NCBI RefSeq assembly: GCF_022024015.1
Contig: NZ_CP091786.1
Span: 1,240,001 to 1,304,000 of the forward strand
From: Prevotella sp. E9-3
Lineage (GTDB): Bacteria; Bacteroidota; Bacteroidia; Bacteroidales; Bacteroidaceae
Direction of reading: 5' to 3'
Length of the DNA: 64,000 bases
The position numbers and the translations under genes are program-made. This document shows positions 8,178 through 17,407 of this stretch, one piece after another. Within the stretch, counting starts at the first letter, position 1; each line of letters begins with the position of its first letter. Under the pieces are notes generated by a model that was not told where the DNA came from, did not search any database, and saw only the letters and a program-made list of their open reading frames with translations.

Positions 8178-8735
8178 CTATAGTTTGATTTTTGTGGAGA
8201 AATTGCCTATCTTAACGATAAAGATGCCTGAGCCTAAGGTAGCGCGGTTCAAACGCAGTTCGCCATTCTGAATGGGAGGAACAGGCAGACTACGGCCATC
8301 GAGGGAGTACACAGAGACCTTTGCACCCTGCGGAATGCCTTGAAGGAGTGCACCGCGGTCCTGTAGGATGAAGGTGAAGCCTTTCACCTCGTTGATGCTT
8401 GCCTGGTCGGAAGCATCACCAAACAGAATTTCGGCAATATCGCTGATTTCGAACTCTATAGCATCCGACGAGCTGGGCTTGATGATCAGTTTGCCGTCGG
8501 AAATGGTGACAACGGGTTTTGTCTCAAAGCGTACGGCTGAGGTACCGCCATTCAGCGTTTTCACCAACAGACCCTGACCGCCTTCTTCAATAGTAAGAAA
8601 CTGGATTTGCTTTAAGTCGGCCACACGGGTTGGGGTGGTCGTTCCGTCCTTCTTCAGTACCTTGATGACCTTCTCTTGAGCCTGGCCCGACAAGATACCG
8701 AGGAATAGGGTTACAATAACAAAAATTTTTCTCAT
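8178..8735 (-). CDS. small secreted protein with T9SS type A-like C-terminal domain
   Basis: A 185-residue protein with a signal peptide ending SGQAQ (about 1-20). The N-terminal part repeats a short motif of the kind KVIKVLKKDGTT, a strand-rich module also seen at the start of the GxGYxYP protein downstream (LTNGAVVRTEVNEVEKIVF). The C-terminus has VYSLDGR and ends GIFIVKIGNFSTKIKL, like a type IX secretion sorting domain. It is the first gene of a two-gene operon and could be a partner or surface anchor for the downstream hydrolase, but that is inference from position. Confidence 0.65.
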   Translation of the reverse strand: MRKIFVIVTLFLGILSGQAQEKVIKVLKKDGTTTPTRVADLKQIQFLTIEEGGQGLLVKTLNGGTSAVRFETKPVVTISDGKLIIKPSSSDAIEFEISDIAEILFGDASDQASINEVKGFTFILQDRGALLQGIPQGAKVSVYSLDGRSLPVPPIQNGELRLNRATLGSGIFIVKIGNFSTKIKL

Positions 8736-8809
8736 ATACAGTTTTTAGATTTAGTTGCGTAATATGAAATAAGGTGAATCTTGGGATTCTTTTATCATCG
8801 TTTTGCAAG

Positions 8810-8817
8810 CAAAAATA
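8810..8817 (-). promoter_or_regulatory. candidate -7 box for the secreted protein/GxGYxYP operon
   Basis: TATTTTTG on the minus strand, 75 bp upstream of the ATG at 8735. It matches TAnnTTTG. Confidence 0.45.
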
Positions 8818-9010
8818 CATAATTAATCTCAAACGGGATGCAAGAAACTGGTAAAAACAAAGTGGCAGGAAGCAGTTTGAACAGATTTTTTCCTTGTTTG
8901 GTCAGAATGAGTTATTATTGAACAGTCAGGATGCCTTGATTTATGTCTTTTGTTTGTTGATAATGGATTAAAAACTTTATTCTTCATTCTTCAATTATCG
9001 ATTTTTTTTG

Positions 9011-9018
9011 TATCTTTG
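9011..9018 (+). promoter_or_regulatory. -7 box very close to the ClC start codon
   Basis: TATCTTTG at 9011-9018 ends eight bases before the ATG at 9027. If transcription starts the usual few bases downstream, the mRNA would have almost no leader. Confidence 0.5.
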
Positions 9019-9026
9019 CCCCATTC

Positions 9027-10832
9027 ATGGATACAACGGTTGACACAGGGTATAGTTCTTGGTTTGTAAGGTTGAACCAATGGCGAAAGAAGAATATCAG
9101 CGAGAAAATGTTTGTGCTGATATTGGCATTCTTTGTAGGATTATTTTCTGCTGTAGCCGCTTTCATCCTTCACTGGATTATCAATCAGATTGTTTCTCTG
9201 CTGACCAGTCAGTTTAATGCCGACTCGTACAACTGGCTCTATCTGGTATATCCTGTGGTGGGTATCTATCTTACCTCCCTCTTCATCCGCTTTGTGGTGA
9301 AGGACGATATCTCTCACGGTATCACCCGTATTCTTTATGCAATTTCATCGAACAAGTCGAGACTGAAGACGCACAACACGTGGTCGTCGGTCATTGCATC
9401 GGCCATCACTATCGGCTTTGGCGGTTCGGTGGGTGCCGAGGCGCCTATCGTGCTGACAGGATCGGCCATAGGCTCGAACTTGGGCCAACTGTTCAGAATG
9501 GACAGTCGTACGCTGATGCTGTTGGTGGGCTGTGGCGCTGCGGGTGCCATAGCCGGTATCTTCAAGGCGCCGATAGCAGGACTGGTGTTTACGCTCGAGG
9601 TGCTGATGATTGATATGACGATGACCTCGCTGCTGCCTATCCTGGTGAGTTGTGTGACGGCGACATGCATCACCTATATATTTAGTGGTGACGCAGCCCT
9701 GTTCACGTTCCATCTGGACAACGACTGGACGGTGGAGCGCGTGCCCGCCTGTATTCTGTTGGGAATGTTCTGCGGTATGGTGAGCCTGTACTTTATCCGT
9801 ACCATGAGCTTTGCCGAAGGCATCTTTGCCCGGTTCAGAGACAAACCCTACGTGAAACTCGCCATTGGTGGCGCCGTGCTGAGTCTGCTGATATTCCTGT
9901 TTCCGTCGCTGTATGGTGAGGGCTATAGTTCCATCAACCTGTTGTTGAACGGAAAAACCGAGGCCGACTGGTATCAGATACTGAACAACTCGCCATTCTC
10001 AGGTCATCCCAATGTGTTTATCTCCTATATAGCCTTTGTGCTGCTGCTGAAAGTGTTTGCCACTTCGGCAACGAATGGCGGCGGCGGTTGTGGCGGTACA
10101 TTTGCTCCGTCACTGTTCATAGGCTGTTTTGCCGGATTCCTTTTCTCCCACTTGTGGAACGTCTATGACGTGGGCGTATATGTGCCAGAGAAGAATTTCG
10201 CGTTGATGGGAATGGCTGGTGTGATGTCGGGCGTGATGCACGCTCCGCTCACGGGTATCTTCCTGATAGCCGAACTTACGGGCGGTTATAATCTGTTCCT
10301 GCCGCTGATGATTGTATCGGTGAGCAGTTATCTGACCATCAACCTGTTTGAACCTCACAGTATCTATAGTTCGCGACTGGCCAAGGAGGGTAAACTGATT
10401 ACGCACCATACTGACCATGCTGTGCTGACGCTGATGCAGTTGGACTCGGTGATTGAACGCGACTTTGAGGCTGTGGCTCCAGATGTGGAACTGGGAAAGA
10501 TAGTACATGTAATCAGTCGTTCGCGCAGTAGCGTGTTGCCGGTATTGGATGCTGGTGGAACGCTGTTGGGCGAGATAGACATAACGAAGATAAGACATGT
10601 GGTGTTCAGAATCGAACTGTATCATCATTTCAAGGCATCGCAACTGATGCAGGCACCGGCAGCGATGCTGACAAACAATTCGACGATGACCGACGTGATG
10701 CGCACATTTGACCGCACCCATGCCGACTGGCTGCCCGTGGTGGATATTGAGCATCGGCTGCAGGGGTATATATCACGTCAGCGTCTGTATATGCAATACA
10801 GAAAGATGGTGGCCGACATGAGTGAAGAGTAA
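9027..10832 (+). CDS. ClC-family chloride channel/antiporter with C-terminal CBS pair
   Basis: A 601-residue inner-membrane protein with about ten or more hydrophobic segments in residues 25-430. Selectivity-filter signatures are GSVGAEAPIVLTG (about 132-144, a variant of the GxEGP motif) and GGGCGGTFAPSLF (about 352-364, the GxFxP motif). Residues about 460-600 are soluble and fit two CBS domains, which in this family bind adenosine nucleotides and regulate transport. It probably exchanges chloride or fluoride for protons. fmt begins 10 bp after the stop codon, so the two genes are likely co-transcribed. Confidence 0.9.
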   Translation: MDTTVDTGYSSWFVRLNQWRKKNISEKMFVLILAFFVGLFSAVAAFILHWIINQIVSLLTSQFNADSYNWLYLVYPVVGIYLTSLFIRFVVKDDISHGITRILYAISSNKSRLKTHNTWSSVIASAITIGFGGSVGAEAPIVLTGSAIGSNLGQLFRMDSRTLMLLVGCGAAGAIAGIFKAPIAGLVFTLEVLMIDMTMTSLLPILVSCVTATCITYIFSGDAALFTFHLDNDWTVERVPACILLGMFCGMVSLYFIRTMSFAEGIFARFRDKPYVKLAIGGAVLSLLIFLFPSLYGEGYSSINLLLNGKTEADWYQILNNSPFSGHPNVFISYIAFVLLLKVFATSATNGGGGCGGTFAPSLFIGCFAGFLFSHLWNVYDVGVYVPEKNFALMGMAGVMSGVMHAPLTGIFLIAELTGGYNLFLPLMIVSVSSYLTINLFEPHSIYSSRLAKEGKLITHHTDHAVLTLMQLDSVIERDFEAVAPDVELGKIVHVISRSRSSVLPVLDAGGTLLGEIDITKIRHVVFRIELYHHFKASQLMQAPAAMLTNNSTMTDVMRTFDRTHADWLPVVDIEHRLQGYISRQRLYMQYRKMVADMSEE

Positions 10833-10841
10833 AAAGGAAGT

Positions 10842-11903
10842 ATGAAGAAAGAAGACTTGAGAATCATATTCATGGGTACGCCCGAGTTTGCTGTGGAAAC
10901 CCTGAAAGCTCTTGTAGAGAATCAATATAATGTGGTGGCTGTGGTGACCCAGCCCGACAAGCCTGTTGGCCGTCATCAGAATGAAGTGCAGGCATCGGAA
11001 GTAAAGAAATATGCTTTGCAGCAAGGACTCCCTGTGCTGCAGCCGGAGAAGATGAAGGACCCGCAGTTTGTTGAGCAATTGCGTTCCTATCAGGCCAATC
11101 TGCAAGTGGTGGTGGCTTTCCGCATGTTGCCAGAGGTAGTATGGGCCATGCCTGAGTATGGTACTTTCAATGTACATGCTGCCCTGTTGCCTCAATATCG
11201 TGGCGCGGCTCCCATCAACTGGGCCGTTATTAATGGTGAGACCATGACCGGCGTCACAACCTTCTTCCTTGATCATGATATTGACACGGGGCGTATCATC
11301 ATGCAATTGCCTTTCGCCATTCCTGACGATGCGAATGTGGAATATGTCTATGACGGACTGATGCATCTTGGCGCAGAAATCTGTTTGCAGACCCTCGACA
11401 GAATCATCGCCGCCAACGGACACCCCGAGAGCTATGAACAACTAGGAGATGAGAGTTCAGAGTTGAGAGGTATGATTGGTTCTGCTAATGATAAGCTTCT
11501 CAACGAAGAGTCTAATCATACCTCTCATCTCTCATCTCTCACCTCTCAATTCTTAAAGCCTGCTCCAAAACTTTTCAAGGAGACCTGTCAGATCAACTGG
11601 AACCAGCCGGCCAAGAAGGTGTACGACTTTGTGCGCGGATTGAGCCCATATCCCGGTGCATGGACCAACATAAAGATGGCGGATGGCAAGACCACGGTGC
11701 TGAAGGTGTTCAAGACAACAAAGACCGAGCGCCAAACCACAGGACCAGTAGGGCAGGTGATAGCAGAAAAGAAACACCTCTATATAGCTTGCGCCGACAG
11801 ACTGCTTGAGATTAACGAGTTGCAATTGTCTGGCAAAAAACGTATGGATGCACAGGCTTTCCTGAACGGAATGAAAGAATTTGAAAATATTTCTGTTGAA
11901 TAG
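10842..11903 (+). CDS. fmt: methionyl-tRNA formyltransferase, with an in-frame repeat insertion
   Basis: A 353-residue enzyme that formylates the initiator Met-tRNA using 10-formyl-THF. The Rossmann domain begins IIFMGTPEFAVE; the catalytic triad is read as Asn110, His112 and Asp148 (FNVHAALLPQYRGAAPIN and DHDIDTG). The C-terminal OB-like domain runs from APKLFKETCQINW. Bacteroidales homologues, as I remember them, are near 320 residues and pass directly from the QEE-type linker into the RPAPK segment. Here about 35 extra residues (203-237) are encoded by a repeat that also occurs between genes nearby. The insertion sits in the interdomain linker and keeps the frame. It is co-directional with the ClC gene. 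Confidence 0.93.
   Translation: MKKEDLRIIFMGTPEFAVETLKALVENQYNVVAVVTQPDKPVGRHQNEVQASEVKKYALQQGLPVLQPEKMKDPQFVEQLRSYQANLQVVVAFRMLPEVVWAMPEYGTFNVHAALLPQYRGAAPINWAVINGETMTGVTTFFLDHDIDTGRIIMQLPFAIPDDANVEYVYDGLMHLGAEICLQTLDRIIAANGHPESYEQLGDESSELRGMIGSANDKLLNEESNHTSHLSSLTSQFLKPAPKLFKETCQINWNQPAKKVYDFVRGLSPYPGAWTNIKMADGKTTVLKVFKTTKTERQTTGPVGQVIAEKKHLYIACADRLLEINELQLSGKKRMDAQAFLNGMKEFENISVE
11448..11552 (+). repeat. dispersed repeat inserted in frame in fmt
   Basis: About 105 bp (35 codons) carrying a 14-bp perfect inverted repeat, TGAGAGGTATGATT at 11464-11477 and AATCATACCTCTCA at 11514-11527. AGTCTAATCATACCTC in the right arm recurs at 18972 between genes, and the CTCTCA(C/T)CTCTCA runs match the spacer at 12130-12165. 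Boundaries are approximate because they are inferred from where the family alignment breaks. Confidence 0.75.
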
Positions 11904-11953
11904 TATAATAATTTGTAGGCAAGAGCGTTTTAAAAACAGAAGTAAACAATTAA

Positions 11954-12079
11954 ATGCTTATGCCTATGCAAATATTTACTCACGAAGAAAGAAACCCAAG
12001 TGAAAAGGTGTTGAAGTTTATTAAAGAATTAGCTTATACCTACAGAGTGTCTAACGGTCAGGCGTACTGCTTGAACTAG
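11954..12079 (+). CDS. 41-residue conserved-looking hypothetical protein
   Basis: A short ORF beginning MLMPMQIFTHEERNPSEKVL and ending YTYRVSNGQAYCLN. Three in-frame Met codons (1, 3 and 5) leave the start open; MQIFTHEE may be the real one. The residue pattern (THEE..PSE..LKFIK..AYTYRV..G) resembles short Bacteroidales hypothetical proteins that I associate with this size class, but I cannot name it. It lies 50 bp after fmt on the same strand. No membrane segment or signal peptide is seen. Coding potential is supported by composition unlike the flanking simple repeats. Confidence 0.55.
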   Translation: MLMPMQIFTHEERNPSEKVLKFIKELAYTYRVSNGQAYCLN

Positions 12080-12205
12080 TGGGTAGTGTAGAGTGTAGAG
12101 TGGATAGTGTAGAGTTTGCTACCGCTATATGAACTCTCACCTCTCAGTTCTCACCTCTCAGTTCTGAATTATCAATTGTCAATTATCAATTATCAATTGT
12201 CAATT
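12080..12205. repeat. spacer built of three short-repeat tracts before rpe
   Basis: The gap holds GTAGTGTAGAGT-type repeats (12080-12115), CTCTCACCTCTCAGTTCT repeats (12131-12167) and AATTATCAATTGTCAATT repeats (12167-12205), running up to just before the rpe start. The middle tract is the same family as the fmt insertion and the tract at 18970-19023. No gene is seen in it. Confidence 0.8.
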
Positions 12206-12212
12206 CCCTAAA

Positions 12213-12860
12213 ATGGCAATAGTATCTCCTTCCTTGCTTGCTGCCGACTTCCTGCATCTCGACCGCGAGATAGAAATGATTAATCGCAGTGAGGCCGATT
12301 GGCTTCACCTTGATGTGATGGACGGCTCGTTTGTTCCCAACATCTCTTTCGGATTCCCCGTGATGGAAGCCGTGGCTTCGGCTTGTAAAAAACCACTCGA
12401 CGTGCATTATATGATTGTAGGTCCCGAACGCTATATTCAGCAGACCGCTCGTTTGGGCGCTATGATGATGAATGTGCACTATGAGGCGTGCACCCATCTG
12501 CATCGCACCATACAGGAAATTCATGATGCAGGGATGAAAGCCGGCGTTACCTTGAATCCGGCTACTCCGGTTTGTTTGCTGGAGGATATTATTGATGATG
12601 TGGACATGGTACTGCTGATGAGCGTGAATCCTGGCTTTGGCGGACAGAAATTTATTGATACGATTCTGAAAAAGACCCGCCAGTTGCGCCAGATGATAGA
12701 TGTTCATGGAAGTAAGGCGCTGATAGAAATTGACGGTGGGGTGCAACAACAAACGGCACCGCTGTTGGTACAGGCCGGTGCCGATGTGCTGGTGGCTGGA
12801 AGTTATGTGTTCAGAAGTTCTAGACCCGAAGATACAATTCAGGAACTGAAGAGACTCTGA
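12213..12860 (+). CDS. rpe: ribulose-phosphate 3-epimerase
   Basis: A 215-residue TIM-barrel enzyme interconverting ribulose 5-phosphate and xylulose 5-phosphate in the pentose phosphate pathway. Signatures are SPSLLAADF at residues 5-13, HLDVMDGSFVPN at 32-43 (metal-binding His32 and Asp34), DVHYM with His65, MSVNPGFGGQ around 136-145 and IEIDGGV. The length is normal for the family. A candidate ribosome site is not obvious; the repeat-rich spacer lies directly upstream and probably carries the promoter-proximal region. Confidence 0.95.
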   Translation: MAIVSPSLLAADFLHLDREIEMINRSEADWLHLDVMDGSFVPNISFGFPVMEAVASACKKPLDVHYMIVGPERYIQQTARLGAMMMNVHYEACTHLHRTIQEIHDAGMKAGVTLNPATPVCLLEDIIDDVDMVLLMSVNPGFGGQKFIDTILKKTRQLRQMIDVHGSKALIEIDGGVQQQTAPLLVQAGADVLVAGSYVFRSSRPEDTIQELKRL

Positions 12861-12932
12861 ACATCCTACACCTTATTAATTATATATATGCGAATTACAC
12901 AACTCGTTAGGTTCGTGTAATTCGTGGTCGTA

Positions 12933-13532
12933 TTACAGTTGTAGGGCCAATTCGATATTGTGTTCTTTTGCCATGCGGCGAAGGTTAAACAACGCATAGC
13001 GCATACGTCCCAATGAGGTGTTGATGCTGACACCTGTGAGTTCAGCTATCTCCTTGAACGACAGCTGCTGGTAGAAACGCATATAGACAACCTCGCGCTG
13101 AGGGGCGGGGAGAGCGTTCATCATCTTCTTGACGTCACAGAGTACCTGCTCGTTGACCAACTCGGTTTCACGATAAGTATCTAAAATGTCTGAACAGCGA
13201 AGATTGTTTAAGTCGTTCTCGGCATTTGGTTCTACGATATGCTCATTGCGCTGCGCTCTGTACCAGTCCATAATCACATTGTGGGCAATGCGAGTTACCC
13301 AGAACTGGAACTTGCCGCTATCGGTGTACTGCTGCTGCTGAAGTTTGGTAATCACCTTTACGAAGGTCTCCTGGAATATATCGTCAGCAGTATCGTGATC
13401 GCGAACCACGAACATAATATAAGTAAACAATTTCTCTTGAGTGCGAACTAATAGCTCGTCGAATGCTTTATTGTCACCTCCGGCATAGAGTAATGCCAAC
13501 TGCTCGTCGGTCACTCCTTCAAATTTCTTCAT
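12933..13532 (-). CDS. ECF-type RNA polymerase sigma factor
   Basis: A 199-residue sigma-70 family protein. Region 2 spans about residues 20-95 (AFDELLVRTQEKLFTYIMF, then DHDTADDIFQETFVKV, and FQFWVTRIAHNVIMDWYR). Region 4 is the C-terminal helix-turn-helix (LPAPQREVVYMRFYQQLSFKEIAELTGVS). No anti-sigma gene is adjacent on the same strand, so this is likely one of the constitutive, growth-related ECF factors of Bacteroidales rather than a FecI-type PUL regulator; that is inference from context. The gene is divergent from thrS across 200 bp. Confidence 0.92.
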   Translation of the reverse strand: MKKFEGVTDEQLALLYAGGDNKAFDELLVRTQEKLFTYIMFVVRDHDTADDIFQETFVKVITKLQQQQYTDSGKFQFWVTRIAHNVIMDWYRAQRNEHIVEPNAENDLNNLRCSDILDTYRETELVNEQVLCDVKKMMNALPAPQREVVYMRFYQQLSFKEIAELTGVSINTSLGRMRYALFNLRRMAKEHNIELALQL

Positions 13533-13620
13533 ATTATTCTTTAAGTTTTGTTATGAAGTAAATTTCTTTCGATAGGCAATAAAGATTTAAAAATTGAGTT
13601 ATTAATACATTTATCGGCTG

Positions 13621-13628
13621 CAAAAATA
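13621..13628 (-). promoter_or_regulatory. candidate -7 box for the ECF sigma factor
   Basis: TATTTTTG on the minus strand about 90 bp upstream of the ATG at 13532. Confidence 0.45.
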
Positions 13629-13692
13629 GGTAAATTTCATCTAACTTCCAAACTTTTCAATAAAAAAATGTCTTTTTGTCAATAATATGTAC

Positions 13693-13700
13693 TAATTTTG
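13693..13700 (+). promoter_or_regulatory. -7 box for thrS
   Basis: TAATTTTG ending 32 bp before the thrS ATG. The leader is too short for a T-box, and no T-box hallmark is seen. Confidence 0.6.
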
Positions 13701-13732
13701 CATTCGCTTAAACAAAAACATATATTGTAGAT

Positions 13733-15679
13733 ATGGAAATCAAAATTACCTTTCCCGACGGATCTGTTCGCTCGTATGAGCAGGGCGTAACGGGACTTGA
13801 GATTGCCGAAAGCATTTCACCGGCTTTGGCACGCAGCGTATTGGCCTGTGGCGTAAATGGTGAAACTGTGGAATTGAACCGTCCTATCAATGAGGACGCC
13901 AAAATCGAACTTTACAAGTGGGATGACGAGCAGGGTAAGCACACATTCTGGCATACCAGTGCCCACCTCTTGGCTGAAGCATTGCAGGAGTTGTATCCTG
14001 GCATTCAGTTCGGTTTCGGTCCTGCCGTTGAAAGCGGTTTCTTCTATGATGTGCTGCTGCCAGGTGGCGAGAGCATCAAAGAGAGCGACTTCCCCAAGAT
14101 TGAACAGAAGATGAAGGAACTGGCTTCCAAGAAAGAGCCCGTTGTTCGCAAAGAGGTGGCTAAGGCCGATGCTCTGAAAGAGTTTGCCGCCGATGGTCAG
14201 ACCTATAAGTGCGAGCATATTGAGCAGGATTTGGAAGACGGTACCATCACTACCTATACACAGGGTAACTTTACCGACCTGTGCCGTGGCCCGCACCTCG
14301 TTGATACAGGCGAGATCAAGGCTGTGAAGCTGACCAGCGTGGCTGGTGCTTTCTGGCGTGGCGATGCTACCCGTGAGCAGATGCAGCGCCTGTATGGTAT
14401 CTCCTTCCCCAAGAAGAAGATGCTCGATGAGTATCTGGTGATGCTGGAAGAGGCTAAGAAGCGCGACCATCGCAAGATTGGTAAGGAGATGGAACTCTTC
14501 ATGTTCTCTGATAAAGTTGGTAAGGGTCTGCCCATCTGGTTGCCAAAGGGTACCGAACTTCGTCTGCGCTTGCAGGATCACCTGCGTAAGGTGCAGAAGC
14601 GTTTCGGATATCAGGAGGTAATCACTCCACATATCGGTTCGAAGAACCTTTACGTGACCTCTGGCCACTATGCTCACTATGGCAAGGATTCGTTCCAGCC
14701 TATTCATACTCCTGAAGAGGATGAAGAGTACATGCTGAAACCAATGAACTGTCCTCACCACTGCGAGATTTTCGCTTGGAAACCCCGTTCATATCGTGAC
14801 CTGCCTCTGCGTATTGCAGAATTTGGCACTGTTTACCGTTATGAGCAGAGCGGTGAGCTGCACGGTCTCACACGCGTGCGTTCATTTACTCAAGATGATG
14901 CCCACCTGTTCTGTCGTCCTGACCAGGTGAAGCAGGAGTTCCTGAACGTGATGGATATTATCAATATCGTGCTCAGCGCTTTCGGCTTCGACTTTGAAGC
15001 ACAGATTTCATTGCGCGATCCTAACGACCACGACAAGTATGTAGGTACCGACGAAGACTGGGCTCTGGCTGAGAAGGCTATTGTGGAGGCTTGTCAGGAG
15101 AAGGGCCTGCCCGCAAAGGTTGAGTATGGTGAGGCCGCTTTTTATGGTCCTAAGCTCGACTTCATGATTAAGGATGCTATCGGTCGTCGCTGGCAGTTGG
15201 GTACTATCCAGGTTGACTACAACCTGCCTAAGCGCTTCCAGTTGGAATATACCGACGAGGACAACCAGAAGAAGACACCTGTGATGATTCACCGTGCTCC
15301 CTTCGGTTCGATGGAACGCTTCACGGCTGTGCTTATCGAGCATACCAGCGGTCATTTCCCACTCTGGCTCACACCCGATCAGGTGGCTATCCTTCCTCTG
15401 TCGGAGAAATACAACGACTATGCGAAGAAAGTGCTGAAGCAATTTGATCTGCAGGGTGTTCGTGGTTCTATCGACCTGCGTAATGAGAAACTGGGCCGTA
15501 AGATTCGCGACAATGAGTTGAAACGTATTCCTTATATGGTTATCGTAGGTGAGAAAGAAGAGGCTGAAGGACTTGTTTCTATGCGTCAGCAGGGTGGCGG
15601 CGAACAGGCTACCATGACCATTCAGGAATTCATCGATAAGGTGAATGCTGAGGTTAAAGAGCAGACGAAGAACTTCTAA
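13733..15679 (+). CDS. thrS: threonyl-tRNA synthetase
   Basis: A 648-residue class II synthetase. An N-terminal TGS domain occupies residues 1-60. The editing domain follows, with [11 protein letters not shown] near 74-84 and the HxxxH-type site, and a second metal site around C-RGPHL. The catalytic core carries motif 2 and the zinc ligand Cys in [10 protein letters not shown] (about 336-345), and the anticodon-binding domain begins near [11 protein letters not shown] (about 545). The length is standard. A terminator directly follows, so infC-rpmI-rplT, usually next to thrS, is expressed from its own promoter here; two unrelated genes lie between. Confidence 0.97.
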   Translation: MEIKITFPDGSVRSYEQGVTGLEIAESISPALARSVLACGVNGETVELNRPINEDAKIELYKWDDEQGKHTFWHTSAHLLAEALQELYPGIQFGFGPAVESGFFYDVLLPGGESIKESDFPKIEQKMKELASKKEPVVRKEVAKADALKEFAADGQTYKCEHIEQDLEDGTITTYTQGNFTDLCRGPHLVDTGEIKAVKLTSVAGAFWRGDATREQMQRLYGISFPKKKMLDEYLVMLEEAKKRDHRKIGKEMELFMFSDKVGKGLPIWLPKGTELRLRLQDHLRKVQKRFGYQEVITPHIGSKNLYVTSGHYAHYGKDSFQPIHTPEEDEEYMLKPMNCPHHCEIFAWKPRSYRDLPLRIAEFGTVYRYEQSGELHGLTRVRSFTQDDAHLFCRPDQVKQEFLNVMDIINIVLSAFGFDFEAQISLRDPNDHDKYVGTDEDWALAEKAIVEACQEKGLPAKVEYGEAAFYGPKLDFMIKDAIGRRWQLGTIQVDYNLPKRFQLEYTDEDNQKKTPVMIHRAPFGSMERFTAVLIEHTSGHFPLWLTPDQVAILPLSEKYNDYAKKVLKQFDLQGVRGSIDLRNEKLGRKIRDNELKRIPYMVIVGEKEEAEGLVSMRQQGGGEQATMTIQEFIDKVNAEVKEQTKNF

Positions 15680-15696
15680 GCAATATTTATATTAGT

Positions 15697-15734
15697 GACG
15701 GAAAGGCTGAATATGGAAGCCTTTCCGTCTTTTT
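15697..15734 (+). terminator. intrinsic terminator of thrS
   Basis: GACGGAAAGGCT (15697-15708) pairs perfectly with AGCCTTTCCGTC (15718-15729), followed by TTTTTATTA. Confidence 0.92.
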
Positions 15735-15829
15735 ATTAGATACACTCAGCCTTTCGTATAGATTACTTCCTCCTTTCGTATAGATTGATTCCTTCTTTTA
15801 AATAGGGCTCCTTTCCACACTGATTTAAT

Positions 15830-16411
15830 ATGATGAGTATTGTTGATATATTGTTCCTCTCAGTGGCATTGGCTATGGACTGTTTCACAGTCTCTATTGT
15901 CAGTGGTGTGTTGCTGAAGCAGAAAGTTTGGGCAGTGATGATGCGCACGGCTTTCCTCTTCGGACTCTTCCAGGCGGTAATGCCACTGATAGGGTGGGCT
16001 GCCACGAGCGGTTTCCAACGCTATATAGAAGCATACGATCATTGGATAGCCTTCGGACTGTTGGCTTTTCTCGGTATTGGAATGATATGTGAGGCGGGCA
16101 AGCCGGAAGAAGAGCATCACTTTAATCCACGAAGTCTGAAAACTCAACTGATGCAGGCGGTGGCTACGAGTATTGATGCTTTGGCTGTAGGCATATCGAT
16201 GGCGGTGACTGGCTACGAAGAGATGGAGCAGCTTGTGCTGCCTCTGTTCATCATTGGTTTAGGCTCGCTGGTACTGAGTATTGTGGGTTTTCTGTTGGGC
16301 ATTCGCTTCGGAGCCAGCATCCGTAGAAGACTGAAGCCGGAGTTGCTGGGTGGCACTATCCTGCTCTTTATCGGATGTAAGATTCTCTTCACCCATTTAT
16401 TGGGAATGTAA
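15830..16411 (+). CDS. mntP: manganese efflux pump, MntP family
   Basis: A 193-residue inner-membrane protein with six hydrophobic segments arranged as an inverted repeat of three. Each half carries the MntP-type Asp motif: AMDCFTVSIVSG near residues 16-27 and SIDALAVGISMA near 113-124. MntP exports Mn2+ to avoid toxicity. Two ATG codons are adjacent at the start (15830 and 15833). In other bacteria mntP is often controlled by a yybP-ykoY riboswitch; the 95-bp upstream gap is too short and lacks that structure as far as I can see. Confidence 0.87.
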   Translation: MMSIVDILFLSVALAMDCFTVSIVSGVLLKQKVWAVMMRTAFLFGLFQAVMPLIGWAATSGFQRYIEAYDHWIAFGLLAFLGIGMICEAGKPEEEHHFNPRSLKTQLMQAVATSIDALAVGISMAVTGYEEMEQLVLPLFIIGLGSLVLSIVGFLLGIRFGASIRRRLKPELLGGTILLFIGCKILFTHLLGM

Positions 16412-16503
16412 ACTACCTATTTACCTTGATTATCATTTACCTGTTTTTTTAAAACAGAAACTACTTGTTTGTCTTGAATATAAATTACTAACGACTTATA
16501 ATA

Positions 16504-17319
16504 ATGAAAAAGTTATTTCTCTTATTGATGCTCTTGCTGCCTCTTAGCGTCGTGGCGCAGAAGGAGACAGTTTGGAAGAATACTAACATGTGGATAGAAA
16601 AGGGAGGACGGAAAATTTTCGGTGTGCTACATCATCCTGAAAATGTAAAAGAGAAACTTCCTCTGGTCATCATCTCACATGGCTTTAATGGAACTCATCA
16701 TTTCGGAAAGAATTATTTTGAACCGTTGGCAGAGATGGGCTATCAGACATTCTCGTTCGATTTCCCCTGTGGCTCTGTGAACAGTCGGAGTGATAATAAC
16801 ACCATGAATATGTCGGTTTTCGATGAGAAGAACGATTTGAAAGTATTGGTGGATCATTTCAGACACATGGATTATGTGGATGCCTCGAAAATCGTACTCA
16901 TAGGCGAAAGTCAGGGCGGTCTCGTTACGGCTCTGGCGGCTGCTGAACTGCCAAAGGCTGTCAATAAGGTAGTACTTGTCTATCCAGCCCTCTGTATTCC
17001 AGATAACTGGAACGAACGCTATCCGAAGGATGAGATGATTCCAGATACCACCTTGGTGTGGAATGTGCCATTGGGAAAACGCTTCTTTCAGGAAGTACGT
17101 CCGTTGAAGGTCTTCGACAAGATAGGAAAATACAAGAAACCCGTGCTCATTGTACAGGGTGATAAAGACCCGGTGGTGTCGATGAAGGACTCCGAACATG
17201 CAGTAAAACTTTATAAAAAAGCACGCTTGTATGTGATACCAGGAGCAGGTCATGGATTTAACCCCGAGGAACTGAAACAGTCGATAGAACAGATACGGAT
17301 ATTCCTAAATGAAAAATAA
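16504..17319 (+). CDS. secreted alpha/beta hydrolase (dienelactone hydrolase/esterase-like)
   Basis: A 271-residue protein with a signal peptide ending SVVAQ (about 1-19). Residues 50-60 (PLVIISHGFNG) provide the oxyanion strand; the nucleophile elbow is GESQGG with Ser136; the acid is likely the Asp in QGDKDPVV (about 222) and the base His in GAGHGF (about 248). The fold fits serine aminopeptidase or acyl esterases of the S33/BAAT type. The substrate cannot be inferred. It sits alone between mntP and infC on the same strand. Confidence 0.83.
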   Translation: MKKLFLLLMLLLPLSVVAQKETVWKNTNMWIEKGGRKIFGVLHHPENVKEKLPLVIISHGFNGTHHFGKNYFEPLAEMGYQTFSFDFPCGSVNSRSDNNTMNMSVFDEKNDLKVLVDHFRHMDYVDASKIVLIGESQGGLVTALAAAELPKAVNKVVLVYPALCIPDNWNERYPKDEMIPDTTLVWNVPLGKRFFQEVRPLKVFDKIGKYKKPVLIVQGDKDPVVSMKDSEHAVKLYKKARLYVIPGAGHGFNPEELKQSIEQIRIFLNEK

Positions 17320-17375
17320 TTGTAAATAAGATAAAAATAATTGGCCAAAAAGTTTGCTAATTAGCTGAAAAAGCG

Positions 17376-17383
17376 TAACTTTG
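17376..17383 (+). promoter_or_regulatory. -7 box for infC-rpmI-rplT
   Basis: TAACTTTG, 24 bp before the infC ATG, matches TAnnTTTG. Confidence 0.6.
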
Positions 17384-17407
17384 CAGCCGATTTTCTTAAA
17401 ATAGTTA

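Noticed and set aside
10110..10754. A 214-residue antisense ORF in the ClC gene
   Set aside because: His/Gln-rich shadow of a real membrane-protein gene with no start site or motif of its own.
13817..14761. A 314-residue antisense ORF inside thrS
   Set aside because: It mirrors the codons of thrS; thrS has full synthetase motifs and the antisense product has none.
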